Of a stretch of DNA of 64,000 nt, positions 46,770 to 55,095 are shown in pieces. The DNA comes from an uncultured Spirochaetaceae bacterium. Lineage in GTDB: Bacteria; Spirochaetota; Spirochaetia; Sphaerochaetales; Sphaerochaetaceae. The notes under the pieces were generated by a model. That model made no database searches, was not told where the DNA came from, and was given only the letters and a program-made list of their open reading frames with translations. The first letter of the stretch is position 1. Each line of letters begins with the position of its first letter. Where the stretch lies: positions 60,209 through 124,208 of the forward strand of contig CALXLV010000043.1 of the NCBI GenBank assembly GCA_944389295.1. Reading direction: 5' to 3'. The translations under genes and the position numbers were made by a program.

Positions 46770-46798
46770 AGTTTAAGGTGCATATTCCCGGCCGTCAA
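46770..46798 (-). promoter_or_regulatory. hppA promoter
   Basis: TTGACG, 17 bases, TAAACT, with a leader of about 45 bases containing the hairpin. Confidence 0.75.
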
Positions 46799-46809
46799 AC
46801 GAAAGCTGA

Positions 46810-48093
46810 CTAAGCCCAGTACTTCTCCATGCGCTTCTCAAGGGAAGTCCTGTACTCATTCCAGTCCGTAATCGGGCTTGCGGCGACTCCGTCCTCACAT
46901 GCTGCCTTCGCCACAGCGACAGCCTCATAGGCAACGACCCTCGGGTCAAACGGCTTGGGAACGATGTACTCCCTGCCGAAGGAGAAGTCCTTTCCGCCGT
47001 AGGCCTTCCTCACTTCATCAGGCACAGGTTCCTTGGCAAGCGCGGCAAGAGCCTTCGCAGCGGCCATCTTCATGTTCTCTGTGATGCGGGAAGCTCTGAC
47101 ATCGAGCGCTCCGCGGAAGATGAATGGAAAACCGAGGACGTTGTTGATCTGGTTGGGGTAATCTGAACGTCCTGTGGCCATTATGACATCCTTCCTCGCC
47201 GCCGTGGCATCCTCATATGTGATCTCAGGATCGGGGTTGGCCATGGCGAATACAATCGGATCGTCAGCCATCGTCATGAGCATCTCCGGCTTGAGGCATC
47301 CGGCAACTGAAAGTCCCATGAATACATCAGCACCGTCAACGGCCTCGGCAAGCGTGCGCTTATCCGTTTCAGCGGCGAAGAGCGACTTCTCAGGAGTGAG
47401 ATTCGGACGTCCGCTGTATATGACGCCGCGGCTGTCGAGCATTATGATGTTATCCTTCTTCACTCCCGCAGCCACGAACATCGCCGCGCATGAGATTCCT
47501 GCTGCGCCGGCACCGTTGACAACAACCTTCATCTCGGAGAGTTTTCTGCCCGTTATCTCCGCCGCGTTCATCAGTCCCGCAGTGGCTATGATTGCAGTGC
47601 CGTGCTGGTCATCATGGAATACAGGGATGGAGCATCTCTTTATAAGCTCCTTCTCTATATAGAAGCACTCAGGCCCCTTGATGTCCTCAAGGTTTATTCC
47701 TCCGAATGTCGGAGAGATCGCTGCGATGATATCGACCAGCTTTGCCGGGTCCTTCTCATCTATCTCGATATCAAAGACATCAATATCTGCAAATCTCTTG
47801 AAGAGAACACCCTTTCCCTCCATCACGGGCTTTGAGGCAAGTGCGCCCCTGTCGCCAAGACCGAGAATCGCGGTTCCGTTGGAAATGACTGCGACGAGAT
47901 TGCCTTTTGACGTGTATTTATACGCATCTCCGGGATTGGCCTGAATCTTGACCACAGGTTCAGCAACACCCGGTGTATATGCCAGAGAGAGATCCTCTGC
48001 CGTACTGCACGGCTTGGTGGGAACGACGGAAATCTTGCCCGGTACTCCGTTCCTTGAGTGATACTCCAGCGCCTTCTTCTCTAGATCCTTCAA
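46810..48093 (-). CDS. Malic enzyme, NAD(P)-dependent, oxaloacetate-decarboxylating
   Basis: A 427-residue malic enzyme of the short MaeB type without the C-terminal phosphotransacetylase domain. It has [11 protein letters not shown] near residue 35, the metal-site [12 protein letters not shown] near 150, and the nucleotide-binding [14 protein letters not shown] near 185. It makes pyruvate from malate. The start is TTG at 48093, with AGGAGG exactly 6 bases upstream. A nearer ATG gives only ATG-ATT-TGA, so it cannot be the start. It lies next to hppA but has its own ribosome-binding site. Confidence 0.94.
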   Translation of the reverse strand: MKDLEKKALEYHSRNGVPGKISVVPTKPCSTAEDLSLAYTPGVAEPVVKIQANPGDAYKYTSKGNLVAVISNGTAILGLGDRGALASKPVMEGKGVLFKRFADIDVFDIEIDEKDPAKLVDIIAAISPTFGGINLEDIKGPECFYIEKELIKRCSIPVFHDDQHGTAIIATAGLMNAAEITGRKLSEMKVVVNGAGAAGISCAAMFVAAGVKKDNIIMLDSRGVIYSGRPNLTPEKSLFAAETDKRTLAEAVDGADVFMGLSVAGCLKPEMLMTMADDPIVFAMANPDPEITYEDATAARKDVIMATGRSDYPNQINNVLGFPFIFRGALDVRASRITENMKMAAAKALAALAKEPVPDEVRKAYGGKDFSFGREYIVPKPFDPRVVAYEAVAVAKAACEDGVAASPITDWNEYRTSLEKRMEKYWA

Positions 48094-48212
48094 ATCATAC
48101 CTCCTAATCAGCAGATTGCCGGGAAAACGGAACCGCTGTCATGAACAGTCTAAATCGTAAAGCGATGAATTTACAGAATGTTTCACTCAATAAACGGAAA
48201 TATCGGAGATAA

Positions 48213-48755
48213 TCACTCCTCTCTGGAGAGAAGCTCCTCTACTCTCTTCCTTAACGAAGGGGAGATCATCACAGTGACAATGTATTTGATCACATCGCCG
48301 ACAATGAACGGAATAAGACCTGCGGAGAGCGTCGCCATAAATGAAAGCTCCATGGAAGAGCCGAGCCAGACAAGACCTATGGCGTAGATTATCACATCCA
48401 TAACGAGGGAGGAGACAGCACAGGCAATGCGTCCGCCTTTCATGGCCTTCGTCATAAGAGCGCCGACGATAACGGCTGGCAGAAGTCCCATGAGGTAGCC
48501 TCCCGTAGGGCCGAGAACTGCGGCAAGACCGCCTCCGGAGGTGAAGATGGGAAGCCCTATGATACCTAAGAAAAGATAGACTGCGATGCTTGCGGCAGCC
48601 AGCGGAAGAGGAAGCACGCACCCCGCGATGAGCGCGAAGAGCGTCTGCAGCGTAATGGGTACCGGCGGCAGCGGTATCCTGATGAAAGCACCTGCCGCAA
48701 CAAGTGCCGCGAACAGAGCAGTGATGACAACATTGAGAATCTGTTTTCTTTCCAT
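48213..48755 (-). CDS. bioY: Biotin ECF transporter S component BioY
   Basis: A 180-residue membrane protein with six hydrophobic segments and the BioY signature RIPLPPVPITLQTLFALIAG near the N-terminus, plus GPTGGYLMGLLPAVIVG near 85. It binds biotin and docks with the EcfA-EcfT module encoded just upstream. The ATG lies one base after a BirA-type box, with a TTGACA-18-TAAACT promoter overlapping that box. No Shine-Dalgarno is visible. It can therefore be expressed with the ecfAT genes or from its own regulated promoter. Confidence 0.95.
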   Translation of the reverse strand: MERKQILNVVITALFAALVAAGAFIRIPLPPVPITLQTLFALIAGCVLPLPLAAASIAVYLFLGIIGLPIFTSGGGLAAVLGPTGGYLMGLLPAVIVGALMTKAMKGGRIACAVSSLVMDVIIYAIGLVWLGSSMELSFMATLSAGLIPFIVGDVIKYIVTVMISPSLRKRVEELLSREE

Positions 48756-48756
48756 A

Positions 48757-48788
48757 TTGTAAACTTTATTTATATTTAAAGTTTACTT
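48757..48788. promoter_or_regulatory. BirA-type operator upstream of bioY
   Basis: TTGTAAAC, 16 bases, GTTTACTT closely fits the biotin-repressor consensus WTGTAAAC-N14-16-GTTTACAW. It covers the -10 (TAAACT) of a promoter whose TTGACA lies 18 bases upstream. Confidence 0.8.
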
Positions 48789-48805
48789 ATTATGGCCTGC
48801 AAGTG

Positions 48806-49534
48806 TCAATCTGTGCCGACAACAGCGATTATTACATACAATATGAACACGATTATGTTAACGGCAATTATTATTCTGTCCGCCGTTCTGTATGGCAGCG
48901 TATAGCGGCATCCCGAGGCTGAATACCCTCTTGCAGAGAGAGCATCCGCATAGATCTCAGCCTTATCTAGAAGATCGGTGATGAGAGAAGCTGAGAACTC
49001 TGATGCGGAACGGAGCGGGTGGCGCACGAACGATGCTCCTCTTGCCCTTCTGGCTTCATAAACTGAGACAGCGCAGTCTATTATCAAAGGAATCATTGAT
49101 ATCGTTATCTCGACCACGCTCGCAATGAGATAGGCGGCACGGCCTAAAATATGTGAGAGCGCGGCTCCCAGAGACCGGGCTATATCATCGGGCATGGTCG
49201 TATCAGTCAGAAGCATTGAGATAAGCATCACAGAGAGAAACCGGACGGAGGGAACAAGCGCTGCTACAGGGTCTGCAAAGCTCAGAAATGAGGAGATGAA
49301 GATGAATAGAGCGAGTATCAGGAAGAAGATGCTCTCTTTAAGATAGCTCCGCACTGGAAGTCTGATGGCAGAGGCTGTGATCAGAGGAAAGAGAAAGAGG
49401 ATAAAAACCAAAGGGCCGCCTGATGAGGAGACCGCAACCGAATACACTAGAACTGAAAGAAGTTTCGTACACGGATTGAGACGCGTGAGAATGTTGTCAG
49501 CTTCCCTGTAGCGGAAGATCACGCCCTCAACCAT
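48806..49534 (-). CDS. ecfT: ECF transporter T component (EcfT/BioN)
   Basis: A 242-residue transmembrane protein with about five hydrophobic segments and the two cytoplasmic coupling motifs EARRARGAS (about 168) and ADALSARGYS (about 207) that contact the ATPase. GAGGAG precedes the ATG. It overlaps the ecfA gene by 16 bases and is followed by bioY 50 bases on. It is part of the biotin-uptake unit. Confidence 0.93.
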   Translation of the reverse strand: MVEGVIFRYREADNILTRLNPCTKLLSVLVYSVAVSSSGGPLVFILFLFPLITASAIRLPVRSYLKESIFFLILALFIFISSFLSFADPVAALVPSVRFLSVMLISMLLTDTTMPDDIARSLGAALSHILGRAAYLIASVVEITISMIPLIIDCAVSVYEARRARGASFVRHPLRSASEFSASLITDLLDKAEIYADALSARGYSASGCRYTLPYRTADRIIIAVNIIVFILYVIIAVVGTD

Positions 49535-50256
49535 GAAAGCTCCTCAAATGATGCTCCCGCGGGTATGTAGATATCATGCTCGCGGAGTTTTCCATATAAA
49601 ACGCGGGATTCTCCGCACTCGGAGACAACGCCGTGATCCATTATCATGAGCGTGTCTGTATGGGCAAGAAACTTCTCCGCATCATGGGAGACGACAAGCA
49701 GCGTATAGCCTTCACGATGCAGCGAGACGAGAGCTTTTATCACAGCCTTCGTAGAGGGATAATCAAGGTTTGCGAACGGCTCGTCCAGCAGAAGGACTTC
49801 TGGCTTCATGGCAAGCACTCCGGCTATGGCTGTCTTTCTCAGCTCTCCTCCCGAGAGTGTCTGCGGCCTCTGCCCGGCCTTGTGCTCAAGTCCCATCAGG
49901 GAAAGAGCCCCTTCAACTCTTTTTGCGACTTCATCCCTGCCGAGACCGAGATTCTCAGGACCGAACGCCACATCCTTCCAGACACTCTGTGAGACAATCT
50001 GCATCTCAGCGTTCTGGAAAACGAGGGCCACCCTCTTCATGCGTTCCTTCTCTCCCGCTTCCGCATCCCCGAGAAATATCTTCCCTCCCGTCGGCTTCCT
50101 GAGTCCTTTAAGGCACCTGAGAAGCTGGCTTTTCCCCGCTCCGTTCTTTCCGCAGAGCGCGGTGAAGCTGCCTTTTTCAAGTGAAAGCGATATGCCGTCC
50201 AGGATTCTGCTGCCGCCGATATCAAGCCGAAGATCCTCTGTCCTCAGTGCGTCCAT
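49519..50256 (-). CDS. ecfA: ECF transporter ATPase (EcfA/BioM)
   Basis: A 245-residue ABC ATPase with Walker A GKNGAGKSQLL (about 36-46), Q-loop FQNAEMQIVSQ, signature LSGGELRKTAIAGVLA, Walker B VLLLDEPFANLD and switch His LLVVSHDAEKF. Only one ATPase is encoded, as in BioMNY systems. The ATG at 50256 lies 6 bases after TAATCT. A BirA-type box is 41-72 bases upstream. It heads the ecfA-ecfT-bioY operon. Confidence 0.93.
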   Translation of the reverse strand: MDALRTEDLRLDIGGSRILDGISLSLEKGSFTALCGKNGAGKSQLLRCLKGLRKPTGGKIFLGDAEAGEKERMKRVALVFQNAEMQIVSQSVWKDVAFGPENLGLGRDEVAKRVEGALSLMGLEHKAGQRPQTLSGGELRKTAIAGVLAMKPEVLLLDEPFANLDYPSTKAVIKALVSLHREGYTLLVVSHDAEKFLAHTDTLMIMDHGVVSECGESRVLYGKLREHDIYIPAGASFEELSWLRA

Positions 50257-50262
50257 GCGGAA

Positions 50263-50268
50263 AGATTA
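50263..50268 (-). promoter_or_regulatory. -10-like box of ecfA
   Basis: TAATCT lies 6 bases before the ATG. The -35 is poor. An alternative promoter lies within the BirA-type box upstream. Confidence 0.35.
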
Positions 50269-50296
50269 GCATTTCAGAGGACGGAAGGCCATAGCA

Positions 50297-50328
50297 ATGT
50301 AATCTTTTTAATAAATAAAAGTTTACAA
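50297..50328. promoter_or_regulatory. BirA-type operator upstream of ecfA
   Basis: ATGTAATC, 16 bases, GTTTACAA is a one-mismatch inverted repeat with the same 16-base spacing as the box at 48757-48788. It sits between ecfA and the divergent zinc-ribbon gene. Confidence 0.75.
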
Positions 50329-50347
50329 ATCTGATACTCTTATGTGC

Positions 50348-50353
50348 TATCAT
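50348..50353 (+). promoter_or_regulatory. -10 box of the zinc-ribbon gene
   Basis: TATCAT lies 7 bases before the ATG at 50361. Confidence 0.45.
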
Positions 50354-50360
50354 CTGTCAC

Positions 50361-50567
50361 ATGAGTGAATACAGATGCCAGAAGTGCGGCTGCACAGAAT
50401 ACATAGCGGAGACAATACAGACTACGGGCGGGACTTTCTCAAAGTTCTTCGATGTTCAGAACAGGAAATTCATTGCCGTCTCATGCAAAAGCTGCGGATA
50501 TACGGAACTCTACAGGAAGGAATCATCCACAGCCTCGAATGTCCTGGACTTTCTCATAGGGCACTGA
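50361..50567 (+). CDS. Small zinc-ribbon protein
   Basis: A 68-residue protein with two CxxC pairs (CQKCGC at about residue 6 and CKSCGY at about 43) forming a zinc ribbon. The form SEYRCQKCGCTEYIAETIQTTGG matches a widespread family of small zinc-ribbon nucleic-acid-binding-like proteins of unknown role. The leaderless-type start supports expression. It is divergent from ecfA across a BirA-type box, but a biotin role is not implied. Confidence 0.8.
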   Translation: MSEYRCQKCGCTEYIAETIQTTGGTFSKFFDVQNRKFIAVSCKSCGYTELYRKESSTASNVLDFLIGH

Positions 50568-50657
50568 GACAGGAAGCGCAAGGGAAATACGTGTTACTTG
50601 CATTTACTTCTGCAAGCAAAGACGGGAAATACGAAATCCCTTATGGATACTTTGGCC

Positions 50658-50686
50658 TTGATTGATTCACCATCTTCTGCTAAAGT
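50658..50686 (+). promoter_or_regulatory. tRNA-Cys promoter
   Basis: TTGATT, 17 bases, TAAAGT, with the tRNA starting 20 bases after the -10. Confidence 0.7.
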
Positions 50687-50705
50687 CATAAAGCAATCAG
50701 GCGAT

Positions 50706-50779
50706 GGTGCGATACCCAAGTGGCCTAAGGGGACGGTCTGCAAAACCGTTTTTCATCGGTTCGAATCCGATTCGCACCT
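50706..50779 (+). tRNA. tRNA-Cys (GCA)
   Basis: The acceptor stem GGTGCGA/TCGCACC pairs perfectly. The anticodon arm ACGGT-CTGCAAA-ACCGT gives anticodon GCA. The T arm is ATCGG-TTCGAAT-CCGAT and the discriminator is U. CCA is not encoded. Confidence 0.97.
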
Positions 50780-50806
50780 TTATTAATATTACATTATGTC
50801 GAGAAG

Positions 50807-50841
50807 TCCCTTATCCAGTGTGTGATAAGGGATTTGCTTTT
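50807..50841 (+). terminator. Terminator of tRNA-Cys
   Basis: TCCCTTATC and GATAAGGGA arms with an 8-base loop and a T-rich tail (TTTGCTTTT). Confidence 0.85.
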
Positions 50842-50871
50842 ACAATCTCTCCGCCGCAGAGAACCAGCAAG

Positions 50872-52224
50872 TCAAACATCATAGATATCTTCCCCGCTGA
50901 TAAGAATCACATCATTCGGTGAACAGGCAAAACCTGATGAAGAAACAAATCCTATATTCCTTGCTTTGAAAGAAGGTATGGCCATGATCTTGCCTATCTC
51001 CTCTTCCATCAGATTTTTATCCATACAGTCTTTCAGAAACTTGACCTCATAGACATCATATCCATCATCAAATCTGAGAGCTACATCAAACTCCCCATTC
51101 TTCTTGGCTGCAGGATTATCATAACTGAAAACACCTATATCCATTATTCCTGGAAGTTCTCCCTTTCTTGCCAACCTTGAAAAATATTCTCTGACAATTC
51201 CCTCAAAACGATATGAAATGAATGTATCCAGACTTTTCTGGATATATGAATCAAAAAAGGCATCTCCACCAAGAACCTGTATTGTACTCTTATTTGGAAA
51301 GATATATGCGAAATAGAACCGGATGAGATTATCGGATATCTCATAACGGGACTTCTTCTTGTTCCCAGGATCATTGATAGGAGCAGTTTTCTTTATCACT
51401 CCCATGTTCTCAAGAACAGCAAGGCGATCTGCCGCATAACTGCTCGATCGTCCTGCAAGTCTTGACTGTATGTCACTATAACTTTTCTTGCCATTGGCAA
51501 TTATGGAAAGTATATCATTTATTCCGTCAAGTTTGCGGATTTCCCTGAAAAGCTGGTTTTCTATGTAATTTCTGGCTATGCTGTCCTGTTCTATGATTGC
51601 ATTTATTATATTCGTTCTGAGGCCTTCTTCAGGAGAAAGGGAATCATTTATATAAGGACTTCCTCCAAATACAGAATAGAAAGATATCTTCTCCCTGATA
51701 TTAACCTCAGGATAAAAAAGAGAGGAATCAAGATAGTCCATTGCTTCAAGACGGATTATCGGCTTGAAACGTCCGAAAAGAGGATTCTCTTTCTCAAGGA
51801 GCTTTTTCATTGCTGTTACATATGAACCGCATATTATGATTTTCATGCTGGATGAAGCCTGATCAATCGCAACCTGCATAAGCGAGTCGATATCAGCATC
51901 ACTATCCCCATGGCTCAAATTCTGATACTCATCAATTACAACGACTATATCCCCTTTCATTCGCCCGAGTTCGATAAAGGCATCAAGGAATGTAGCATAT
52001 GGAACCAGAGGCTTAATGCCAAATGAAGAGCAGAAAAAACGAAGATTAGTATCAATAGAAGCCTCTACGCATTCATAATACAGAAACTTCCTTCCTGAGG
52101 AGGATAATGTATTCTGGATAAGATAGCTCTTGCCTATCCTTCTGAGACCATAAACCAGACAAGCCTTGTCTTTTCCTGTCAGAAAACGAAGCAGTTTTCC
52201 TTTCTCATTCTCACGTCCTACCAT
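50872..52224 (-). CDS. AAA-type ATPase with C-terminal DUF234/PD-(D/E)XK domain
   Basis: A 450-residue protein. The N-terminal AAA/Archaeal-ATPase domain has Walker A YGLRRIGKSYL (about residue 27), Walker B DIVVVIDEYQNL (about 95) and a sensor-like IIICGSYVTAMKKLL. A winged-helix segment (about 235-280) follows. The C-terminal domain has GEFDVALRF..YDVYEVKFLK, the D-ExK pattern of PD-(D/E)XK nucleases found in DUF234. Such proteins are common accessory genes of unknown role. The DNA is clearly more A+T-rich than the neighbours, and it lies beside tRNA-Cys, which suggests acquisition. An inverted repeat CTAAG..CTTAG overlaps its likely -10. Confidence 0.85.
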   Translation of the reverse strand: MVGRENEKGKLLRFLTGKDKACLVYGLRRIGKSYLIQNTLSSSGRKFLYYECVEASIDTNLRFFCSSFGIKPLVPYATFLDAFIELGRMKGDIVVVIDEYQNLSHGDSDADIDSLMQVAIDQASSSMKIIICGSYVTAMKKLLEKENPLFGRFKPIIRLEAMDYLDSSLFYPEVNIREKISFYSVFGGSPYINDSLSPEEGLRTNIINAIIEQDSIARNYIENQLFREIRKLDGINDILSIIANGKKSYSDIQSRLAGRSSSYAADRLAVLENMGVIKKTAPINDPGNKKKSRYEISDNLIRFYFAYIFPNKSTIQVLGGDAFFDSYIQKSLDTFISYRFEGIVREYFSRLARKGELPGIMDIGVFSYDNPAAKKNGEFDVALRFDDGYDVYEVKFLKDCMDKNLMEEEIGKIMAIPSFKARNIGFVSSSGFACSPNDVILISGEDIYDV

Positions 52225-52235
52225 TATCACCCCAT

Positions 52236-52258
52236 TTTTACTAAGTATAAACTTAGTT
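52236..52258. repeat. Inverted repeat at the ATPase promoter
   Basis: ACTAAG and CTTAGT arms flank TATAAA/TTTATA just upstream of the ATPase gene and overlap a TATACT-like -10 on the minus strand. It is a possible operator. Confidence 0.4.
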
Positions 52259-52471
52259 AATCATAACTGAGTAAAGTATGGGGTACAAAAAGAGAAAAAG
52301 CAATATGACATGTTTCCCTTCAATCTTTGAACTAATAATTAGTTGGGCAAATCTTCATCACAGTGTACAGCAGTGAATTTCTGTTGTGGTCCATCAGATA
52401 TTGCTGAAAAATTTTCAAAGAACTCATGATCCGTACACCATATTCAGCCCGTATGATAGATACACTGCGGG

Positions 52472-52500
52472 TTGACAATATTGCTTTTATGCAATAAATG
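52472..52500 (+). promoter_or_regulatory. Promoter and operator of the toxin-antitoxin pair
   Basis: TTGACA, 17 bases, TAAATG. The spacer carries the inverted repeat TATTGC-6-GCAATA (52479-52496), a likely binding site for the antitoxin. Confidence 0.7.
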
Positions 52501-52516
52501 TTGAAAGTGAGGTCAG

Positions 52517-52870
52517 ATGTTTGAGATAGAATTCTACAAAACGGCTGATGGAAAATGTCCCGTTGAGGCTTTTCTTATCTCGTTGAACATCAGAATGCGG
52601 GCAAAGGCCTTGAGGGCAATCAATTTACTAGCTGATTTTGGGAATACGCTCAGAGAACCTGACTCAAAACCTTTGGGAGATGGAATATTCGAACTAAGAG
52701 TCAAACTTGGTACAGACATAGTCCGAATTATCTATTTCTTCTGTGAAGGAAAAGCTGTAGTCCTGACGAACGGATTTGTGAAGAAAACACAAAAGACACC
52801 AGATAATTATATCCGACAGGCCAGGATATACAGGGCTGACTACCTGAAAAGGAGAAAACAAAATGGATGA
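52517..52870 (+). CDS. HigB/RelE-like toxin (phage Gp49-like family)
   Basis: A 117-residue protein of the HigB/Gp49-like mRNA-interferase family. Typical segments are the opening FEIEFYKTADGKCPVEAFL, the KPLGDGIFELRVKLGTDIVRIIYFF strand pair and LTNGFVKKTQKTP near 87. Members cleave mRNA at the ribosome. GAGGT precedes the ATG. It overlaps the downstream antitoxin by 8 bases, in the toxin-first order typical of HigBA. Codon use is A+T-rich like the neighbouring ATPase gene. Confidence 0.9.
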   Translation: MFEIEFYKTADGKCPVEAFLISLNIRMRAKALRAINLLADFGNTLREPDSKPLGDGIFELRVKLGTDIVRIIYFFCEGKAVVLTNGFVKKTQKTPDNYIRQARIYRADYLKRRKQNG

Positions 52871-53135
52871 TTTCAGAAGATTTCTCAATAAGCAGCTTGA
52901 AGATCCCGATTTCAGAAAAGAATGGGATGAAACAGAGCCTGAATACCAGATTATGAAAGCCATGATTGCGGCAAGAATGGAGGCTGGAATCACTCAGCAG
53001 CAGCTTTCTGAAAAGACAGGGATAAATCAATCGAACCTGAGCAGGATCGAGAATGGCAACGGCAATCCTTCTGTATCTACTCTTCAGCGTATAGCCGAAG
53101 CTCTTGGGAAAAAGCTCTCGATTTCCTTCAAATGA
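52863..53135 (+). CDS. HigA-like XRE-family antitoxin
   Basis: A 90-residue protein with a C-terminal Xre helix-turn-helix (GITQQQLSEKTGINQSNLSRIE, about residues 43-64, then NPSVSTLQRIAEALGKKL). The N-terminal part would neutralise the toxin. It presumably represses its own operon through the inverted repeat in the promoter spacer. Confidence 0.92.
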   Translation: MDDFRRFLNKQLEDPDFRKEWDETEPEYQIMKAMIAARMEAGITQQQLSEKTGINQSNLSRIENGNGNPSVSTLQRIAEALGKKLSISFK

Positions 53136-53355
53136 TCAGAATGAGTACAGCTTGCGGACGATTCTGAAATACTACATCCGTTATGCGAATTCTTTCCTGC
53201 AGCTCCGGAATTCTGATATGACCTAAGAGTACAACTATCCCTTCTTCTCAAAGCTGCTTCACTGCATGAATCTGCCATACAGCATACTTATAAAAGATTG
53301 TTCCAAACCATGCATTTCTGTAGCATAATCACTCCGCCGATGTATAATTAGCACC
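53136..53355. other. Intergenic region after the toxin-antitoxin pair
   Basis: No gene, tRNA fragment or clear terminator is visible. The composition is A+T-rich like the accessory patch. Only the TATAAT of the next gene (53343-53348) stands out. Confidence 0.5.
53343..53348 (+). promoter_or_regulatory. -10 box of the barrel-like protein gene
   Basis: TATAAT lies 7 bases before the ATG at 53356. No ribosome-binding site is visible. Confidence 0.6.
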
Positions 53356-53931
53356 ATGAAAAGAATTATTCCCATCGTAATTTTCCTCGCAATGCTCATG
53401 CCGCTCTCTGCAGACGGCGACTTCGGGAATCTCTCATTCTTCGGCGGCTACTCAACACAGTATGACACGCCGTATCTCGGCTTCGGCGGGAGCTATCAAT
53501 ATCTTTCAACTATCTCTGGAGGCCTCAGCATCGGAGGCGGAGTGCATTCTGATATAGGATTCGGCCTGAAAGGCAGCAGCCTGCCGGTTATGGTCGGCGC
53601 GCTTGCGGGAATAGCCACTGAAATAAGAATAGGAAGCGATGCCTCGATAAATCTCACAGTCGGACCTGGAGTCGTCGCCGAGGCGACAGACAGCAGATCA
53701 TACGCAGGAATCGGACTGGGAATCGATGCATCGCTGAGCTACTTCTTCGGAGAGACCAAATCAATAGGAATCACGGCCGGAACCTCTCTCTATCCGCAGT
53801 TCGCCGTGTTCAGCGACGAGAAGGACGGAGGATTCAGCTTCATGGGAACAGGATACATCGCCGTATCATTCAGATACCCCGCACCGGCATCGCTTCTGGC
53901 CATGCCCGCTGTGGGATATCTCATCTACTGA
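53356..53931 (+). CDS. Exported beta-strand-rich protein, possible outer-membrane barrel
   Basis: A 191-residue protein with a signal peptide (KRIIPIVIFLAMLMPLSADG). The rest alternates hydrophobic and glycine/serine residues (FFGGYSTQYDTPYLGFGGSY, LSIGGGVHSDIGFGLKG, GIGLGIDASLSYFFG) and ends in an aromatic residue, which fits a small transmembrane beta-barrel. No Cys lipobox is present. The family is not recognised. It is followed 30 bases on by the Ldh2-type dehydrogenase, but the link may be positional only. Confidence 0.65.
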   Translation: MKRIIPIVIFLAMLMPLSADGDFGNLSFFGGYSTQYDTPYLGFGGSYQYLSTISGGLSIGGGVHSDIGFGLKGSSLPVMVGALAGIATEIRIGSDASINLTVGPGVVAEATDSRSYAGIGLGIDASLSYFFGETKSIGITAGTSLYPQFAVFSDEKDGGFSFMGTGYIAVSFRYPAPASLLAMPAVGYLIY

Positions 53932-53961
53932 GCAGATAAAAGGAGAAAAAGGAGAATAAAA

Positions 53962-55095
53962 ATGACAGAACAGGAATTCCTGGAGAAATACAGAGATTCG
54001 GCATTCGTACCATTTGACAAGCTGGAGAAATTCATGAGGGAGACTCTGACAGCGGAAGGCGTCCCCTCCTCCGATGCCTCAATCATCTCCGACGTACTGA
54101 TAGAATCCGATAAAAGGGGAATAGACAGCCACGGAATCGGACGCCTGAAACCTATATACATAGACAGAATAGACAAGGGAATACTCAATCCGGTCACGGA
54201 AATCGAAGTTGTATCTGACAACAAGACTGCGGCTGTCCTCGACGGGCATGACGGAATGGGCCATGTAGTAGGACACAGAGCCATGGAAATGGCCATAGAG
54301 AAAGCCGGTGAATACGGAATGGGCATGGTCGCAGTGCGCAACAGCAGCCACTACGGAATCGCAGGCTACTATGCGACAATGGCTACGGATAAAGGCATGA
54401 TAGGCATAACCGGTACGAACGCGAGGCCCTCTATCGCCCCCACATTCGGCACGGAGAACATGCTAGGAACCAATCCGCTGACATTCGGCATTCCCACCGA
54501 CGACCCCTTCCCGTTCGTGCTTGATGCCGCAACATCGGTATCGCAGCGCGGAAAGATAGAAGTTTACGGCAGAGCCGGAAAGGACGTGCCTCCCGGCTGG
54601 GTCATCGACGAAGAAGGAAAGACAAGGACCGATACAGAGGGAATACTTCATGATCTCACCACCGGGAGGGCCGCGCTCGCTCCGCTTGGAGGAATCGGCA
54701 CCGACGGAGCAGGATACAAGGGGTACGGTTTCGCAACAGTCGTGGAAATCCTCTCCGCGGCTCTGCAGGACGGCTCGTACCTGAAATCGCTTACGGGAAA
54801 GGATGAGAACGGAAAGGACATTCCCTATCATCTCGGTCACTTCTTCATTGCGATAAATCCGGAGTTCTTCCTCGGCGGCAAGGTATTCAGGCGCATCGCA
54901 TCCGAGATACTCAGAGAACTCAGAGAAAGCCGCAAGGCTCCCGGAGAGGAAAGAATCTACACCGCGGGAGAGCTTGAATGGGAAGCGCGCGGCTACAGGA
55001 TGAAATACGGCTGCCCCGTTCCTGTCTCGCTGCAGCGCGTGATCGATACGCTCTCGGAAAGATTCGGTCTCAAAGACAGCTGGCCCTGGCGCTAA
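53962..55095 (+). CDS. Malate/L-lactate dehydrogenase (Ldh2 family)
   Basis: A 377-residue NAD(P)-dependent 2-hydroxyacid dehydrogenase of the Ldh2/MDG2 family, unrelated in fold to classical LDH. Motifs are DKRGIDSHGIGRL (about 50), AVRNSSHYGIAGYYA (about 117), GTNPLTFGIPTDDPFPFVLDAATS (about 173) and GYKGYGFATVVEILSAAL (about 252). Substrates in the family include malate, lactate, ureidoglycolate and sulfolactate, so the true one is open. AAAAGGAG precedes the ATG. Confidence 0.93.
   Translation: MTEQEFLEKYRDSAFVPFDKLEKFMRETLTAEGVPSSDASIISDVLIESDKRGIDSHGIGRLKPIYIDRIDKGILNPVTEIEVVSDNKTAAVLDGHDGMGHVVGHRAMEMAIEKAGEYGMGMVAVRNSSHYGIAGYYATMATDKGMIGITGTNARPSIAPTFGTENMLGTNPLTFGIPTDDPFPFVLDAATSVSQRGKIEVYGRAGKDVPPGWVIDEEGKTRTDTEGILHDLTTGRAALAPLGGIGTDGAGYKGYGFATVVEILSAALQDGSYLKSLTGKDENGKDIPYHLGHFFIAINPEFFLGGKVFRRIASEILRELRESRKAPGEERIYTAGELEWEARGYRMKYGCPVPVSLQRVIDTLSERFGLKDSWPWR

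Noticed and set aside
50590..50620. Hairpin CTTGCA/TGCAAG after the zinc-ribbon gene
   Set aside because: The stem is short and has no T-run, so it was not called a terminator.
50706..53340. tRNA-Cys as an integration site with a duplicated 3' end
   Set aside because: No copy of the tRNA 3' end and no integrase gene were found before the next core gene, so an att pair is not supported.
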